This document shows positions 16,048-24,592 of a DNA stretch of 50,690 nucleotides, piece after piece (position 1 is the stretch's first letter; every line of letters begins with the position of its first letter). This DNA is from Deltaproteobacteria bacterium (GTDB taxonomy: Bacteria; Myxococcota; Kuafuiibacteriia; Kuafuiibacteriales; Kuafuiibacteriaceae). The stretch is from assembly GCA_011526105.1 (NCBI GenBank), contig WYAZ01000192.1, positions 1 to 50,690 on the forward strand. The letters are read 5' to 3'. The notes under the pieces are model-generated. The model did no database searches. It saw only the letters and a program-made list of their open reading frames with translations, and had not been told where the DNA came from. A program made the translations under genes and the position numbers.

Positions 16048-17654
16048 TACTCCGGATCGACTTCGATCTCGTAGAGAAGGTGTTCGCCCCCCGTTGCGTA
16101 CAACCGGCCTCGATGAGCCGTCAGTGAGGTGACCACCGCGCCGGTCCTCAACCGGACCTCTTGGTCCAAATCAAGGGACGTGGCTCGGGCGCATGCGCTG
16201 AGTGGACTTCGGTAATACACCGCACTGCACTGATGGGATCCGATGAGGACCCCGCGGTCTCCTGGTACCGGCACGACCGAGGCGAGCTCCAGCGCAGCGC
16301 TGCGCCGCCCGCAATCGAGCCCACTGCTCGCGCAGGCGGCCGCCTCCACCGGAACGGCCATGCGATGCCGTCGCCACACCGACCCCGGTCCCCGAGCAAA
16401 GACGTTCCCGAGCAACCCCACGGCGATGACCGTCGACTCGGCGTCGTCGAGTCGAGTCGCCGCGTGGAAGCGGATGCTGGCGTCGATTCCCGTCTCGTAG
16501 CTGCGACCGGCCGATGGCCCCATGAAGAGATCTCCCTCGAAGGCAAAGCCGCCGCCCCCCACCACCAAGTGGCGCGCGCCGGGCTCCTCGAGCGCAACCA
16601 CCGCGCGCCCGTCCAGACCACGCGCGTGGGACCATTCGGGCGACGCCGTGGGGCTGGTGGCGGTCGCGACCACGAAGCGGCCCACGGCCGAATAGCTTCC
16701 GTCGGCCTCGAAGAGCAGATGTCGCATCGAAGCGTCCGTCTGCTCCGGCGCGGGTTCATAAACCCAAGAACGCCCACGCTCTAAGCGTCCGTCCGGGTGC
16801 ACGAGCACGTAGGCGAGCGCTGCGCCAGCGTCTTGTTCGAACCCAAAGGGCTCGTTGTTCTCCCGGAGCGTGAGCGCGAGAACGGCGACCGCAGCACCGC
16901 CAGGCGCTCGGACCGGCGCGATCGCGCCAAACTTGATGTCCCACTCGAGTCGACCCAGTTCAGGGTGCTCGAGGATCTCGGTGAGCGGCAGCCGATCGAT
17001 CGCCAGATCGACACGCCCTCCGCGTCGTACGCGGAGCAGTCCCCGCGCCCCGAAGAGGAGCAGGGTGTCTTCGTCGAGCTCGCCGACGGTCTCGGCAAAA
17101 CCGACGCCCGCGGTGCCTTCGATGTGCGCGAACAGATCGACGTTCTCCGCCACCGGGCTGAGCCGCAGCCCAGGTCCACGCCCACAGACGCGCGCCTCGA
17201 AGCGGAGCGCGAGACCTGCCGGCAAGGGCCAGGTCTCCTCGGTGGGGTCGGCGTCTTTGAACGAGGAGACGGAGGCTGCGGTTGGGATGATCTCGAGCGG
17301 GACGACGAGGCGTCGGTCCTCTTCGAGAAAGCCATCCTCGGTGCAAGCCGAGATCTCACCCGAAGCGCGCAACATCGAGACCTCGTCCAGCTTCGAAACG
17401 TCGTAGGCAGGAAATCGAGCGCGAAGCTCGGCTTCGTCGATGCTCAGCATCAGGAGGCGATGGTCGGCGCGAATCGTCGTCGCGCGGGGGAGCTCGTCCC
17501 CGGCGCCGAAGGGACCCACGGGCTCACTGACGGGTCGGTTCTCTGAATCGACGGTGACGAGAAATCGAATCCCCGTTGTTTGGGGCGGCTCGAAGCCTTG
17601 GGCCTCCACGCAGGAGAGAATGGCGGCGCTAAGGAAGCCCCAGAGGTTCCGCAC
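16047..17654 (-). CDS. Secreted lipoprotein, paralogous family member 1
   Basis: About 535 residues from the GTG at 17654, chosen because it opens the signal NLWGFLSAAILSC. The frame continues upstream to 17768 but there runs through a MITE-like repeat. The N-terminal block has FPAYDVSKLDEVSMLRAS, then CTEDGFLEEDRRLVVPLE and LPAGLALRFEARVC. The C-terminal block has paired cysteines (CASSGLDCGR, GSHQC, SPLSAC) and ends in short beta units. The same blocks occur in the 28539-30128 product and, weaker, in 20296-21948. Repeated VVGGGG/AVGRF strands suggest a beta-propeller-like body. Function unknown; the family is probably outer-membrane or periplasmic. Confidence 0.8.
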   Translation of the reverse strand: MRNLWGFLSAAILSCVEAQGFEPPQTTGIRFLVTVDSENRPVSEPVGPFGAGDELPRATTIRADHRLLMLSIDEAELRARFPAYDVSKLDEVSMLRASGEISACTEDGFLEEDRRLVVPLEIIPTAASVSSFKDADPTEETWPLPAGLALRFEARVCGRGPGLRLSPVAENVDLFAHIEGTAGVGFAETVGELDEDTLLLFGARGLLRVRRGGRVDLAIDRLPLTEILEHPELGRLEWDIKFGAIAPVRAPGGAAVAVLALTLRENNEPFGFEQDAGAALAYVLVHPDGRLERGRSWVYEPAPEQTDASMRHLLFEADGSYSAVGRFVVATATSPTASPEWSHARGLDGRAVVALEEPGARHLVVGGGGFAFEGDLFMGPSAGRSYETGIDASIRFHAATRLDDAESTVIAVGLLGNVFARGPGSVWRRHRMAVPVEAAACASSGLDCGRRSAALELASVVPVPGDRGVLIGSHQCSAVYYRSPLSACARATSLDLDQEVRLRTGAVVTSLTAHRGRLYATGGEHLLYEIEVDPE

Positions 17655-17717
17655 TGCGGGGAGTATAGCTCGGGCTGGGCGGTCCACGATACGACGCCCG
17701 CCAGCGGCAGAAGGCTC

Positions 17718-17816
17718 GAGCTCATCTCGAGACCCCTTTGGTCGCGATCCAGGCCCAACACCGCGCATCGACGCGTATCGGTCGTCTCGCCCGGGCAGGG
17801 GTCTCGAGATCAGCTC
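17718..17816. repeat. MITE-like element, copy 3 (99 bp)
   Basis: The left end is GAGCTCATCTCGAGACCCCT. The right end, reverse-complemented, is GAGCTGATCTCGAGACCCCT, a 20-bp inverted terminal repeat with one mismatch. The interior GGCCCAACACCGCGC and GCGAGACGACCGATACGCG (reverse strand) match parts of copy 1. It is shorter than copy 1 and encodes no protein of its own. Confidence 0.8.
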
Positions 17817-17914
17817 GAGCGAGTTCTGATCCTCGAGACTGCCCCATGAGCTGGGGGGACTCTCGCAGCCGGCGTAGGCTCATAGGGCCCCTGACGTGAT
17901 CGTATGACGTGGTG

Positions 17915-18141
17915 GTGAGCGTGGTCGTGGCCCTCATCGGGAAACGTGGCCTCTGGACGTAGCCGATCGACGATCCGACGAAACGAAGTTCGAAATGCCT
18001 TGGAGCGATCGACCCGTCGCTGACGGCCGGTACCGCCGGCACGCGCACGAAGATGAACTCCAATGAGCGACCTGAGTTAGCGCAGGACCACGACGAGGGT
18101 CACGACACACGTCTCCCGATGAGGGCCACGACCACGCTCAC
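17915..18141. repeat. 28-bp perfect inverted repeats in a non-coding region
   Basis: 17915-17942 (starting GTGAGCGTGGTCGTGGCCCT) is the exact reverse complement of 18114-18141. With one mismatch the match extends several bases further. The arms are 171 bp apart, and the right arm lies in a GTCACGAC/GCTCACGAC-rich tract (about 18088-18167). The stretch 17817-18304 shows no convincing gene. It looks like a repeat-rich, possibly structured intergenic region or a remnant of a mobile element. Confidence 0.75.
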
Positions 18142-18304
18142 GACCAGGTTTCACGCTCACGCTCACGACTCAGCGTCTTGGAGAGCTCGATCGCTCGGCC
18201 GAGGACGCCATCGAGTGCAAGCGCGGGGTTCGCGCTCTCAGCCCACGGAACGCTTTTCGCGCGGATAGACGCACATTCATGAAGCGATCGACGAGATCGA
18301 TCTC

Positions 18305-18514
18305 ATGCATCGCGATGTACTCGATCGGGCCAGCCGCGCGCTCTGGGAGGAGATTCGATCGCTGCTCGCTCGGCAACGCAGGCTCGCTGGGCGTGGGGCG
18401 GGAGATCTGGAGTGCGTTCGGGTGCGAGAGCGCCTGCTCGCGCTCAAGGCCCTCAGCGCGCGCTATCGAGAGGTGCAGCGTCGCGAAGCATGGGCGCGCT
18501 GGGAGGGAGGCTGA
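18305..18514 (+). CDS. Possible small helical protein
   Basis: A 69-residue frame (MHRDVLDRASRALWEEIRSL...) with strong amphipathic-helix character and typical high-GC codon use. The same frame is open upstream to a TAG, adding HEAIDEIDL, so the true start may be a non-ATG codon near 18275. No family is recognised. No ribosome site is clear, and it sits next to repeats. It could be a real small gene or a chance frame in GC-rich DNA. Confidence 0.35.
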   Translation: MHRDVLDRASRALWEEIRSLLARQRRLAGRGAGDLECVRVRERLLALKALSARYREVQRREAWARWEGG

Positions 18515-18585
18515 GCGAGAGCGAGGAGGTGGCGCTCGGAGCCGAGGTCACACGCGGGGCGCGACCTCGGCCGAGCGCCCACGGC

Positions 18586-19671
18586 CTACGGACAGACGCC
18601 GAACTCGCCGGCGTTCTGACACATGCCAGCGTTCGGGCAAGTAGACGGGCTGGCGGCGGGGTCACAGACCTGGCGGCAGTTCTGTCCGTCGCACACCGCG
18701 CCTCGCATGCAGAGGTTCGCTCCGCTGCAGGGCTGGCCGACCTGAGCGGTGCCTTCCGTCGAACAGAAGTTCCCGTCCTGATACGCCTGGCAGTACTCGC
18801 CCGCCGGGCAGTTGTCGCTCAGCACCGTGCAGGTGGTGGGGGCATCGTCGCAGAAGCCGAAGGGCAGGGCCTGGCCATTCTGATCTTGGATGCCAAAGCA
18901 AACCTCGTCCTGTCCGCAGCCGGCGCCACCCGTTGGGTTACAAGGCGTCATGCACGTGCCGCCCTGGCCCAAGTTCAAGCACATCGAGCCCTTCATGCAC
19001 GGGTTCTGCGGGCTGCAGGCGCCGCCCGCCACCGCGGTGCCTTCCGGAATACAACCGAAGTCGTTCGCGCCCCCGGTGTACTCGCAGTAGTTGGTGGCTT
19101 CGCACATGTCGTCCCACGGAACGCAGGCGGGGGGATTCGGCAAGCACAAGCCGTACGCGGGCGCGGCCTGAAGCGGCCCGACGCAGCCATAGCCGTTCGG
19201 GTCGTTGCCGAGGTTGGCGCAGTCGGTGTCATCACCGGCGTCGCAGATCTTGAGGCAGATCGCGCCGTCGCCCGGGTCGAGGCAGGTGAGCCCCGGAGCG
19301 CAGCTATCGGGCGCGCCGGCGCAGCTCGCGAGGTACGCCACGGGTCCACCGATGGGCATGCGACACTGTGGTCCGGCCGGAGCGGCGAGGTTCAGGCGAC
19401 AGGTCTCGCCCTGGCCGCAGTTGGTGTCCGTGACCGGGTTGCAGGCGGCGGGGGTGCTGCCGTCGGGGTTGTTGACGTTGCCGTCGGGGTTGTTGACGTT
19501 GCCGTCGGGGTTGTTGACGTTGCCGTCCGGGTTGTTGGTGCCACCGTCGGGGTTGTTGGTACCTTGGTCTTTGAGCTGGACGCCGCTGTCGGCGTCGCCG
19601 GCGCTGTCACCACAAGCCACGAGGAACATCGCCGAAGCGAAGAAGAGAGAGAGGGATGAGACCTTGATCAT
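18586..19671 (-). CDS. Cys-rich lipoprotein with NNPDG repeat linker
   Basis: About 361 residues from the ATG at 19671. The ATG at 19695 (MKRGRRAT) is an alternative that gives a more basic signal. The signal ends SAMFLVAC. A linker of 7-residue units (VNNPDGN) spans about residues 37-67. A long disulfide-rich domain with about 30 cysteines in spaced patterns follows (CGQGETCRL, CAPGLTC, CMKGSMC, CPAGEYC, CMRGAVC). It resembles the dickkopf/EGF-like Cys arrays of Myxococcota surface lipoproteins. No catalytic signature is visible. It diverges from no obvious partner and is followed by a small non-coding gap. Confidence 0.82.
   Translation of the reverse strand: MIKVSSLSLFFASAMFLVACGDSAGDADSGVQLKDQGTNNPDGGTNNPDGNVNNPDGNVNNPDGNVNNPDGSTPAACNPVTDTNCGQGETCRLNLAAPAGPQCRMPIGGPVAYLASCAGAPDSCAPGLTCLDPGDGAICLKICDAGDDTDCANLGNDPNGYGCVGPLQAAPAYGLCLPNPPACVPWDDMCEATNYCEYTGGANDFGCIPEGTAVAGGACSPQNPCMKGSMCLNLGQGGTCMTPCNPTGGAGCGQDEVCFGIQDQNGQALPFGFCDDAPTTCTVLSDNCPAGEYCQAYQDGNFCSTEGTAQVGQPCSGANLCMRGAVCDGQNCRQVCDPAASPSTCPNAGMCQNAGEFGVCP
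19459..19560 (-). repeat. Coding minisatellite, about five 21-bp units
   Basis: The unit GTTGCCGTCGGGGTTGTTGAC repeats with two or three nearly exact copies flanked by degenerate ones. It encodes VNNPDGN/TNNPDGG on the minus strand. A repeat of this kind is prone to copy-number change and would lengthen or shorten the lipoprotein linker in frame. Confidence 0.85.
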
Positions 19672-19745
19672 GGTGGCTCTTCTACCCCGCTTCATGGGTA
19701 GTGCGGCAACCGAAAAAAGCGCGGGTTTGCCACGAAAGGGCGGAT

Positions 19746-20237
19746 CTAACCGCGGTGCAAAGCCTGGATATGACGCACCCAGCCATCCAAACAGGCTTCG
19801 AGATCCTGTCGGCAGACCAGGAACGCCGCACGGTCCATGCCCACGGGATCCGCGATTTCTTCGAAGCGGTCGCTCGGGGTCGCGAACCTCCAGAAGGGTT
19901 GGACCTTCGATTCGAGCGAAGGATCTCGGCTGAGGATCTCGGACCGATGAATGGGGGACATGACCACGAGGTGGTCCGAGAGCTTGGCGATCTGAGGGGA
20001 CAGGCCCTGGGAGCGGTGGCCGCCGATGTCGATGTCGATCTCGCGCATGACCTCGACCGCGTGGGCAGCGGCGGGGCTGCCTTGGATGCCGAGCATACCC
20101 GCAGAGATCACCGCCGCTTCGATCCCGGCCTCGCGCAGCGCGCGCTCGCCGAGCGCCGCGGCCATCGGCGAACGGCAGATGTTGCCGCTGCAGATGAAGA
20201 CGATCCGTGTCGGAGTCACGACCTGGACGGCTAACAC
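19746..20237 (-). CDS. Low-molecular-weight protein tyrosine phosphatase
   Basis: 163 residues. The N-terminal P-loop is FICSGNICRSP, with nucleophile Cys16 and Arg22. The general acid Asp130 is in the conserved DPVGMD. Length and motif spacing fit the LMW-PTPase family, which dephosphorylates phosphotyrosine (often on BY-kinases of capsule export) or reduces arsenate in ArsC relatives. The lack of the extra ArsC cysteines favours a phosphatase. No kinase is adjacent. It is divergent from the lipoprotein gene at 20296. Confidence 0.9.
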   Translation of the reverse strand: MLAVQVVTPTRIVFICSGNICRSPMAAALGERALREAGIEAAVISAGMLGIQGSPAAAHAVEVMREIDIDIGGHRSQGLSPQIAKLSDHLVVMSPIHRSEILSRDPSLESKVQPFWRFATPSDRFEEIADPVGMDRAAFLVCRQDLEACLDGWVRHIQALHRG

Positions 20238-20295
20238 GGATGACTCGAAGGGTCACGCTTGACCGGCCTGCCATGTCAGCCCAGCCTCGTGTTCC

Positions 20296-21948
20296 TTGCG
20301 GCAGTACTCATTCACCGCGGGCCTGTGCCTTTTTTCGATCTCGGGCGCTTTCACCGCCTGCGTCGACGCAGGTCGTGGGTTGACCTGGCCGGACGTGGAT
20401 TTCCGACTGGCGTTCCTGCTCGCCAAGAGTCCGAGCGAGCCCCTTCGATCGGTCTCCTTGGTACACTCGCCAGACCAAGCGGGAACGCCGATCGACACCG
20501 CCGCGGCGCTGCGGAGCGACGAGACGGCCGTGTTGGTGCTCCTCGACGAGGCCGCGCTCCTCGAGATCCATCCCCAGGTCGATCTCGAGGGTCTCGCTCG
20601 CGCGACCCACCGGCCGGCGGTGAGTGAATGCGCTACGCGGCGGACGCTCGACGATACGGCAGAAGCGCCCTTCCCGAGCACCGCGGTCGTCTACGCCGAG
20701 GTCGAGGGCCGGCTGACCCTCGTGCCCGAGCCCGCGTCGCTCCTCGCTCGCGCCGGCCGCCTGTCCTTGCCCATCGCGAATCAACCCTGCGACTCGGGTC
20801 TCGAGGCGCGACGATTTGGCGACGACTGGTCGGTGCTTGCGGAAACACTCACGCTCGATGGTCGGACGTTCCGCCGAGACACCGCCGGAGATACACACGC
20901 GTTTCAGATCTTTGCCGCGCAGTATCTCGATGACGACCGCCTGGTGCTCGGGCTCGGTCACGCGCTCGTTGTCCTCGAACGCGGTCAGCTCCTGAGCTCG
21001 AATCGGGGCCCGTTCTACTGGTCCCTCGGTCAGCTTCCCGTGGGCGAGGCGGACCCCGTTTGGGTTGCGGCGGTCATGGTCGATCCGATCGTCCGCCCTG
21101 GGGGCGTTCGACGCGTCGCGGCTTCAATCAACACCAAGACCAACGAGGTTCCCCTGGCCCATCTGGCGGTCTTCGAGGTGTCCGAGGTAGGTATCAGCCT
21201 CATCTCCACCACGACGGTCGCGGGTGAGCTCGGCGAGTTCCATCTCGACGCCGAGGGCCGGATCATCGGGCTCGTCGCCGGGAACGCCGCGCCCGAGGTG
21301 CGGGGTCGAGTCCTCGCCGTATTGGGCGCAGCAGATCGTTTCGAGCTCTTCCGGCTCAGCACCAGCTTCCGGAGCATCACGACGACCGAAGCCCCTGCGT
21401 TCATGCACGTCGGCCTCACCCAGGAGGATAGACTCGTGGTCGGCGACCTCCTCGATCCCGACGGCTGGCGCACGCTCCGCGACTCGAGTGATGGCGCTGG
21501 AGAACGTGAGGGCGTGACCGCCGTTCACGACGGTCGGACGCTGCACGTCTTTCTCGGCAGCGCCGCGAGCGGCGTGCTGCATGTTCGAGACGACGGCACC
21601 TCGCGCGGTCTACCGGTCTTTCTCGACTCGGAGGTGAGCGGAGCGGGATGCGTGAGTCCAACGACGACGTGCGGATATCCCAGTCTCGCCTCCGCGCCTT
21701 CGCGTTTATGGTCGGCGCGGGGGGCCCGTGGTCTCACGCTCGCCGTCGCATCCACGAAGTGCGAACATGTGGTGGCCGCGCCTGCCGAGTCCGGCTGCTT
21801 CGGCCTGCTCAACGTCGGAGCGCAGCCCATCGGCTTCGAAGATCGTGCCCTCAGCGGGGTCTACGGGCGGCCCGGTCACGATCAGGCGCTGGTCATCGGC
21901 AGCAGCGGTACGGCCTTCGAGCTGTTCGTGAAGGAACCTGCGCGCTGA
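20296..21948 (+). CDS. Secreted lipoprotein, paralogous family member 2
   Basis: 550 residues from a TTG start, the only start near the signal (FSISGAFTAC); no strong ribosome site is seen. The architecture matches members 1 and 4: a short N-terminal domain with SLVHSPDQAG, CATRRTL and a CDSG loop, a long beta-rich body, and a C-terminal Cys signature (CVSPTTTCGY, ASTKC, SGCFGL). It is clearly more diverged in the N-terminal half. Function unknown. It is an isolated plus-strand gene facing the M20 peptidase gene. Confidence 0.75.
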   Translation: MRQYSFTAGLCLFSISGAFTACVDAGRGLTWPDVDFRLAFLLAKSPSEPLRSVSLVHSPDQAGTPIDTAAALRSDETAVLVLLDEAALLEIHPQVDLEGLARATHRPAVSECATRRTLDDTAEAPFPSTAVVYAEVEGRLTLVPEPASLLARAGRLSLPIANQPCDSGLEARRFGDDWSVLAETLTLDGRTFRRDTAGDTHAFQIFAAQYLDDDRLVLGLGHALVVLERGQLLSSNRGPFYWSLGQLPVGEADPVWVAAVMVDPIVRPGGVRRVAASINTKTNEVPLAHLAVFEVSEVGISLISTTTVAGELGEFHLDAEGRIIGLVAGNAAPEVRGRVLAVLGAADRFELFRLSTSFRSITTTEAPAFMHVGLTQEDRLVVGDLLDPDGWRTLRDSSDGAGEREGVTAVHDGRTLHVFLGSAASGVLHVRDDGTSRGLPVFLDSEVSGAGCVSPTTTCGYPSLASAPSRLWSARGARGLTLAVASTKCEHVVAAPAESGCFGLLNVGAQPIGFEDRALSGVYGRPGHDQALVIGSSGTAFELFVKEPAR

Positions 21949-21971
21949 AGCAGGCTCTGAATCGCCCGACC

Positions 21972-23555
21972 TCAGCGGCTGGGTGCACCGAGGCTCAACG
22001 CAGACTCGAAGATCATGCGCAGCATCTCGTCGAGCACCTGGAGCTCGATGCGCTCGTCCGGACCGTGGCCGGTGTAGCCGCGGCCGGGCATCGAGGGCCC
22101 GAAGGACACCGCGCCGGGGAACAGACGAGCGTAGGTGCCGCCGCGGATCGACACCGGTTGGGCCTCCGTGTCGCCCGTGACCTCGCGATAGATCCGCATC
22201 AAGGTCGGCACCAGGATGCCGCGGGTGTCGGCCAAGGCTGGCTCGCCCACCCAGCGTTCGGGTGAACGGAGCGTCGGCGCTCGCGCCTTCAGCCGATCGA
22301 GCGCGGCATCGAGCATGCGCTCCATCTCCGCCTTTGTTCTTCCGGCGGGCCTTCGCATGTTCACGCCGAGCGTGATCGCGTCATCTTTGGTGTGAAGCAG
22401 CGTGGGGATCACGAGCAACGCACCCATCGTCGGGTGATCGTGCGCGAGACCGAGCTTTTCACCGAAGTGGTCCTCCACGAACATCTCGTTCACGAGATCG
22501 AGCATCTCGGTCACCGGGTTTGCGGCCGCGTCCAGCCGAGATGCCACGCGAGCCAGAAGCCACAGCGCGTTGTCGCCGAGCTCCGCCTCCGACGAGTGCA
22601 CCGCGTGACCACGCGCCTTTACGTAGAGCCGTGGACCGGCGGAGCGAACGGTGAGGGCGAAGCGCCCGCCGCCAAGCTTCGCGATCTCTTCCAAGCCGAT
22701 TCGCTCGATCTCGGCTCGTAGCGATTCGATCGCCTGACCCTTCGCGGGGAGCACCGTCATCGACGCTTCGCCCGGGACCTGCGTGAGGAACTGCCCGGCG
22801 TCCGCTCGTTCGATACGCGGACGATCACCCGCGTCGAGCTCGCGAGGGCCGGGATGAGAGAGGGCGAGCTCCCATGCGACGAAGCCCGACTCGGCGATGA
22901 CCACCGGATAGCTCGCGTCGATCGAGATGACGTGCTCGGGCTTGGTGCTGGTCTTGGCGTAGCGCACCATGCCGTCCCAGTCGTGCTCCTCGGCGGTGCC
23001 GAGGATGGCGACGGTCTGGCCTTTGGGGGCGAGCCCGAAGCGAGCGAGCGTGTGCATCGCGACGAGCACCGCCGCGATGGGGCCCTTGTCGTCTTCGGTC
23101 CCGCGGCCGTAGAGCTTTCCGTCTCGCTCCCAGGCCGTAAAGGGCGGTCCGCTCCAGCCCTCAGGGACCTCGCCTTCGCCCGCAGGGACCACATCGGCGT
23201 GCATCACGTAGCCGAGCCGCCTCGGTCCCGAGCCAAGCCGAAGCTCCCATGCGTCCTCGTCGCCGAAGCGCTCGAACTCGAAGCCGGCCTGCTGAGCGTA
23301 CTGTTCGAGGAAGCCTCGCATCTGGACGAAGGCGGGGTTCTCTTTGGCCGGTCCCTCCGCGCTCACGGTGCGAAAAGCCACGAGCTGCTTCGTGAGCTCG
23401 ACCGCCTCTTCGAGCCCGCAGCGCTCTAGGAAAGCTCTCGCGGCCTCCACCGAGCCTCGATCACTCGCCCCGATGGCGCAGTTTGCGGGGGTGCGCGGAC
23501 CGCTCGCGCAGCTGAGAAAGCAGAGGGGGAGTGCGAATCGACTGAGGGTGTGCAT
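21972..23555 (-). CDS. M20 family metallopeptidase (dipeptidase-like lipoprotein)
   Basis: 527 residues with a lipoprotein-like signal (FALPLCFLSC). The M20 zinc site is complete: His119 and catalytic Asp121 (MHADVVP), bridging Asp155 (GTEDDKGP), Glu189/Glu190 (GTAEEHD), Asp213 (SIDASYP) and a C-terminal His (TGHGPDER). The lid/dimerisation domain contains KARGHAVHSSE. The closest resemblance is to PepV/Sapep-type dipeptidases that release amino acids from dipeptides. The signal implies action in the periplasm or at the surface, fitting a proteolytic lifestyle. It converges with the lipoprotein gene at 20296-21948. Confidence 0.9.
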   Translation of the reverse strand: MHTLSRFALPLCFLSCASGPRTPANCAIGASDRGSVEAARAFLERCGLEEAVELTKQLVAFRTVSAEGPAKENPAFVQMRGFLEQYAQQAGFEFERFGDEDAWELRLGSGPRRLGYVMHADVVPAGEGEVPEGWSGPPFTAWERDGKLYGRGTEDDKGPIAAVLVAMHTLARFGLAPKGQTVAILGTAEEHDWDGMVRYAKTSTKPEHVISIDASYPVVIAESGFVAWELALSHPGPRELDAGDRPRIERADAGQFLTQVPGEASMTVLPAKGQAIESLRAEIERIGLEEIAKLGGGRFALTVRSAGPRLYVKARGHAVHSSEAELGDNALWLLARVASRLDAAANPVTEMLDLVNEMFVEDHFGEKLGLAHDHPTMGALLVIPTLLHTKDDAITLGVNMRRPAGRTKAEMERMLDAALDRLKARAPTLRSPERWVGEPALADTRGILVPTLMRIYREVTGDTEAQPVSIRGGTYARLFPGAVSFGPSMPGRGYTGHGPDERIELQVLDEMLRMIFESALSLGAPSR

Positions 23556-23662
23556 GGGGAGGGCAGGGCTCCTTACGCGAAGCGCTCGCGGCTGAGAAGC
23601 ACAGAACCGCGGCCGGTCGTGCGGGACTCGACCCGACTCGAGCCTGGGTCCATACTGCCGCC

Positions 23663-24505
23663 ATGTGCCGCCTCTTCGGCTTCCGGAGCGTGATCCCCAG
23701 TCAGGTTCACCGCTCGCTCGTGCACGCCGACAACGCGCTGATGAATCTGTCGGAGAAGCATCCCGACGGCTGGGGGGTCGCGTTCTATGTGGACGACGCG
23801 CCCCACGTCACGCGGAGCACCTCCACCGCCATCGAGGACCAGCTCTTTCGGCGGGTCAGCGGCGTGGTCTCGTCCGAGACCGTGGTGGCGCACGTGCGCA
23901 AAGCCACGCAGGGTGATCTGTCGGTCCTGAACTGCCACCCCTTTCAGTACGGCAAGTGGGTCTTTGCGCATAACGGTGACGTGCCCGAGTTTTCGAAGCA
24001 TCGCGCCGCGCTCGTGGCCGAGATTGCTCCCCGGCTCCGGCGATACGTCCTCGGCGACACCGACAGCGAGGTGATCTTCTTTCTCTTCCTCTCGGCGCTG
24101 CAGCGTCACGGACCGCTCGGACAGCGCATCGGCATCGATGAGGTCACCGAGTCCCTGGCGACCGCGATGCGCACGGTACGCAGCATCGCGGACGACGCGC
24201 AGCAGGAGAGGTTATCGCTGCTCACCTGCATCGTGACCAACGGGAGCACCATGGCCGCCACGCGCGGAGGCAAGGAGCTCTTCTACTCCACGCACAAAAC
24301 GCGGTGCGCGGACCGCGAGACCTGCCCCAGCCTCTCGCCCGAGTGTGAGGCGCTGAGCCTCACCGGGTTCGTGAACCACCTGATATTTTCGAGCGAGCCG
24401 CTCTCGGGCGAGAATGTCTGGCTCGAGATGAAAGATGGCGACATCCTTGGGGTTGACTGGCGCATGAAGGTCTCCCGGGCCAGCGTGACGCGCGACGTCA
24501 CCTGA
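23663..24505 (+). CDS. Class II glutamine amidotransferase (YafJ/EgtC-like)
   Basis: 280 residues starting MCRLFGF, so Cys2 becomes the N-terminal nucleophile after Met removal. The Ntn-hydrolase GATase class II features follow: HPDGWGVAFY, VAHVRKATQG, CHPF and FAHNGDV. The length fits stand-alone GATase_4 proteins such as YafJ or the ergothioneine enzyme EgtC. No other ergothioneine gene is present, so EgtC itself is not supported; hydrolysis of a gamma-glutamyl amide is all that can be claimed. Cytosolic. It is followed, after 87 bp, by a lipoprotein gene. Confidence 0.88.
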   Translation: MCRLFGFRSVIPSQVHRSLVHADNALMNLSEKHPDGWGVAFYVDDAPHVTRSTSTAIEDQLFRRVSGVVSSETVVAHVRKATQGDLSVLNCHPFQYGKWVFAHNGDVPEFSKHRAALVAEIAPRLRRYVLGDTDSEVIFFLFLSALQRHGPLGQRIGIDEVTESLATAMRTVRSIADDAQQERLSLLTCIVTNGSTMAATRGGKELFYSTHKTRCADRETCPSLSPECEALSLTGFVNHLIFSSEPLSGENVWLEMKDGDILGVDWRMKVSRASVTRDVT

Positions 24506-24592
24506 GGTGACGGCCAGCACTTCGTGGTTTCAGCCTTTCTCTTTCCGGCCTCACGCCGTATGAGCCCAGGCATGCATAAGGAGGCCGCACGC

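Noticed and set aside
23663-24505. Ergothioneine EgtC assignment
   Set aside because: Only the GATase fold is shared; no EgtA/B/D genes in the window, so the specific name is not supported.
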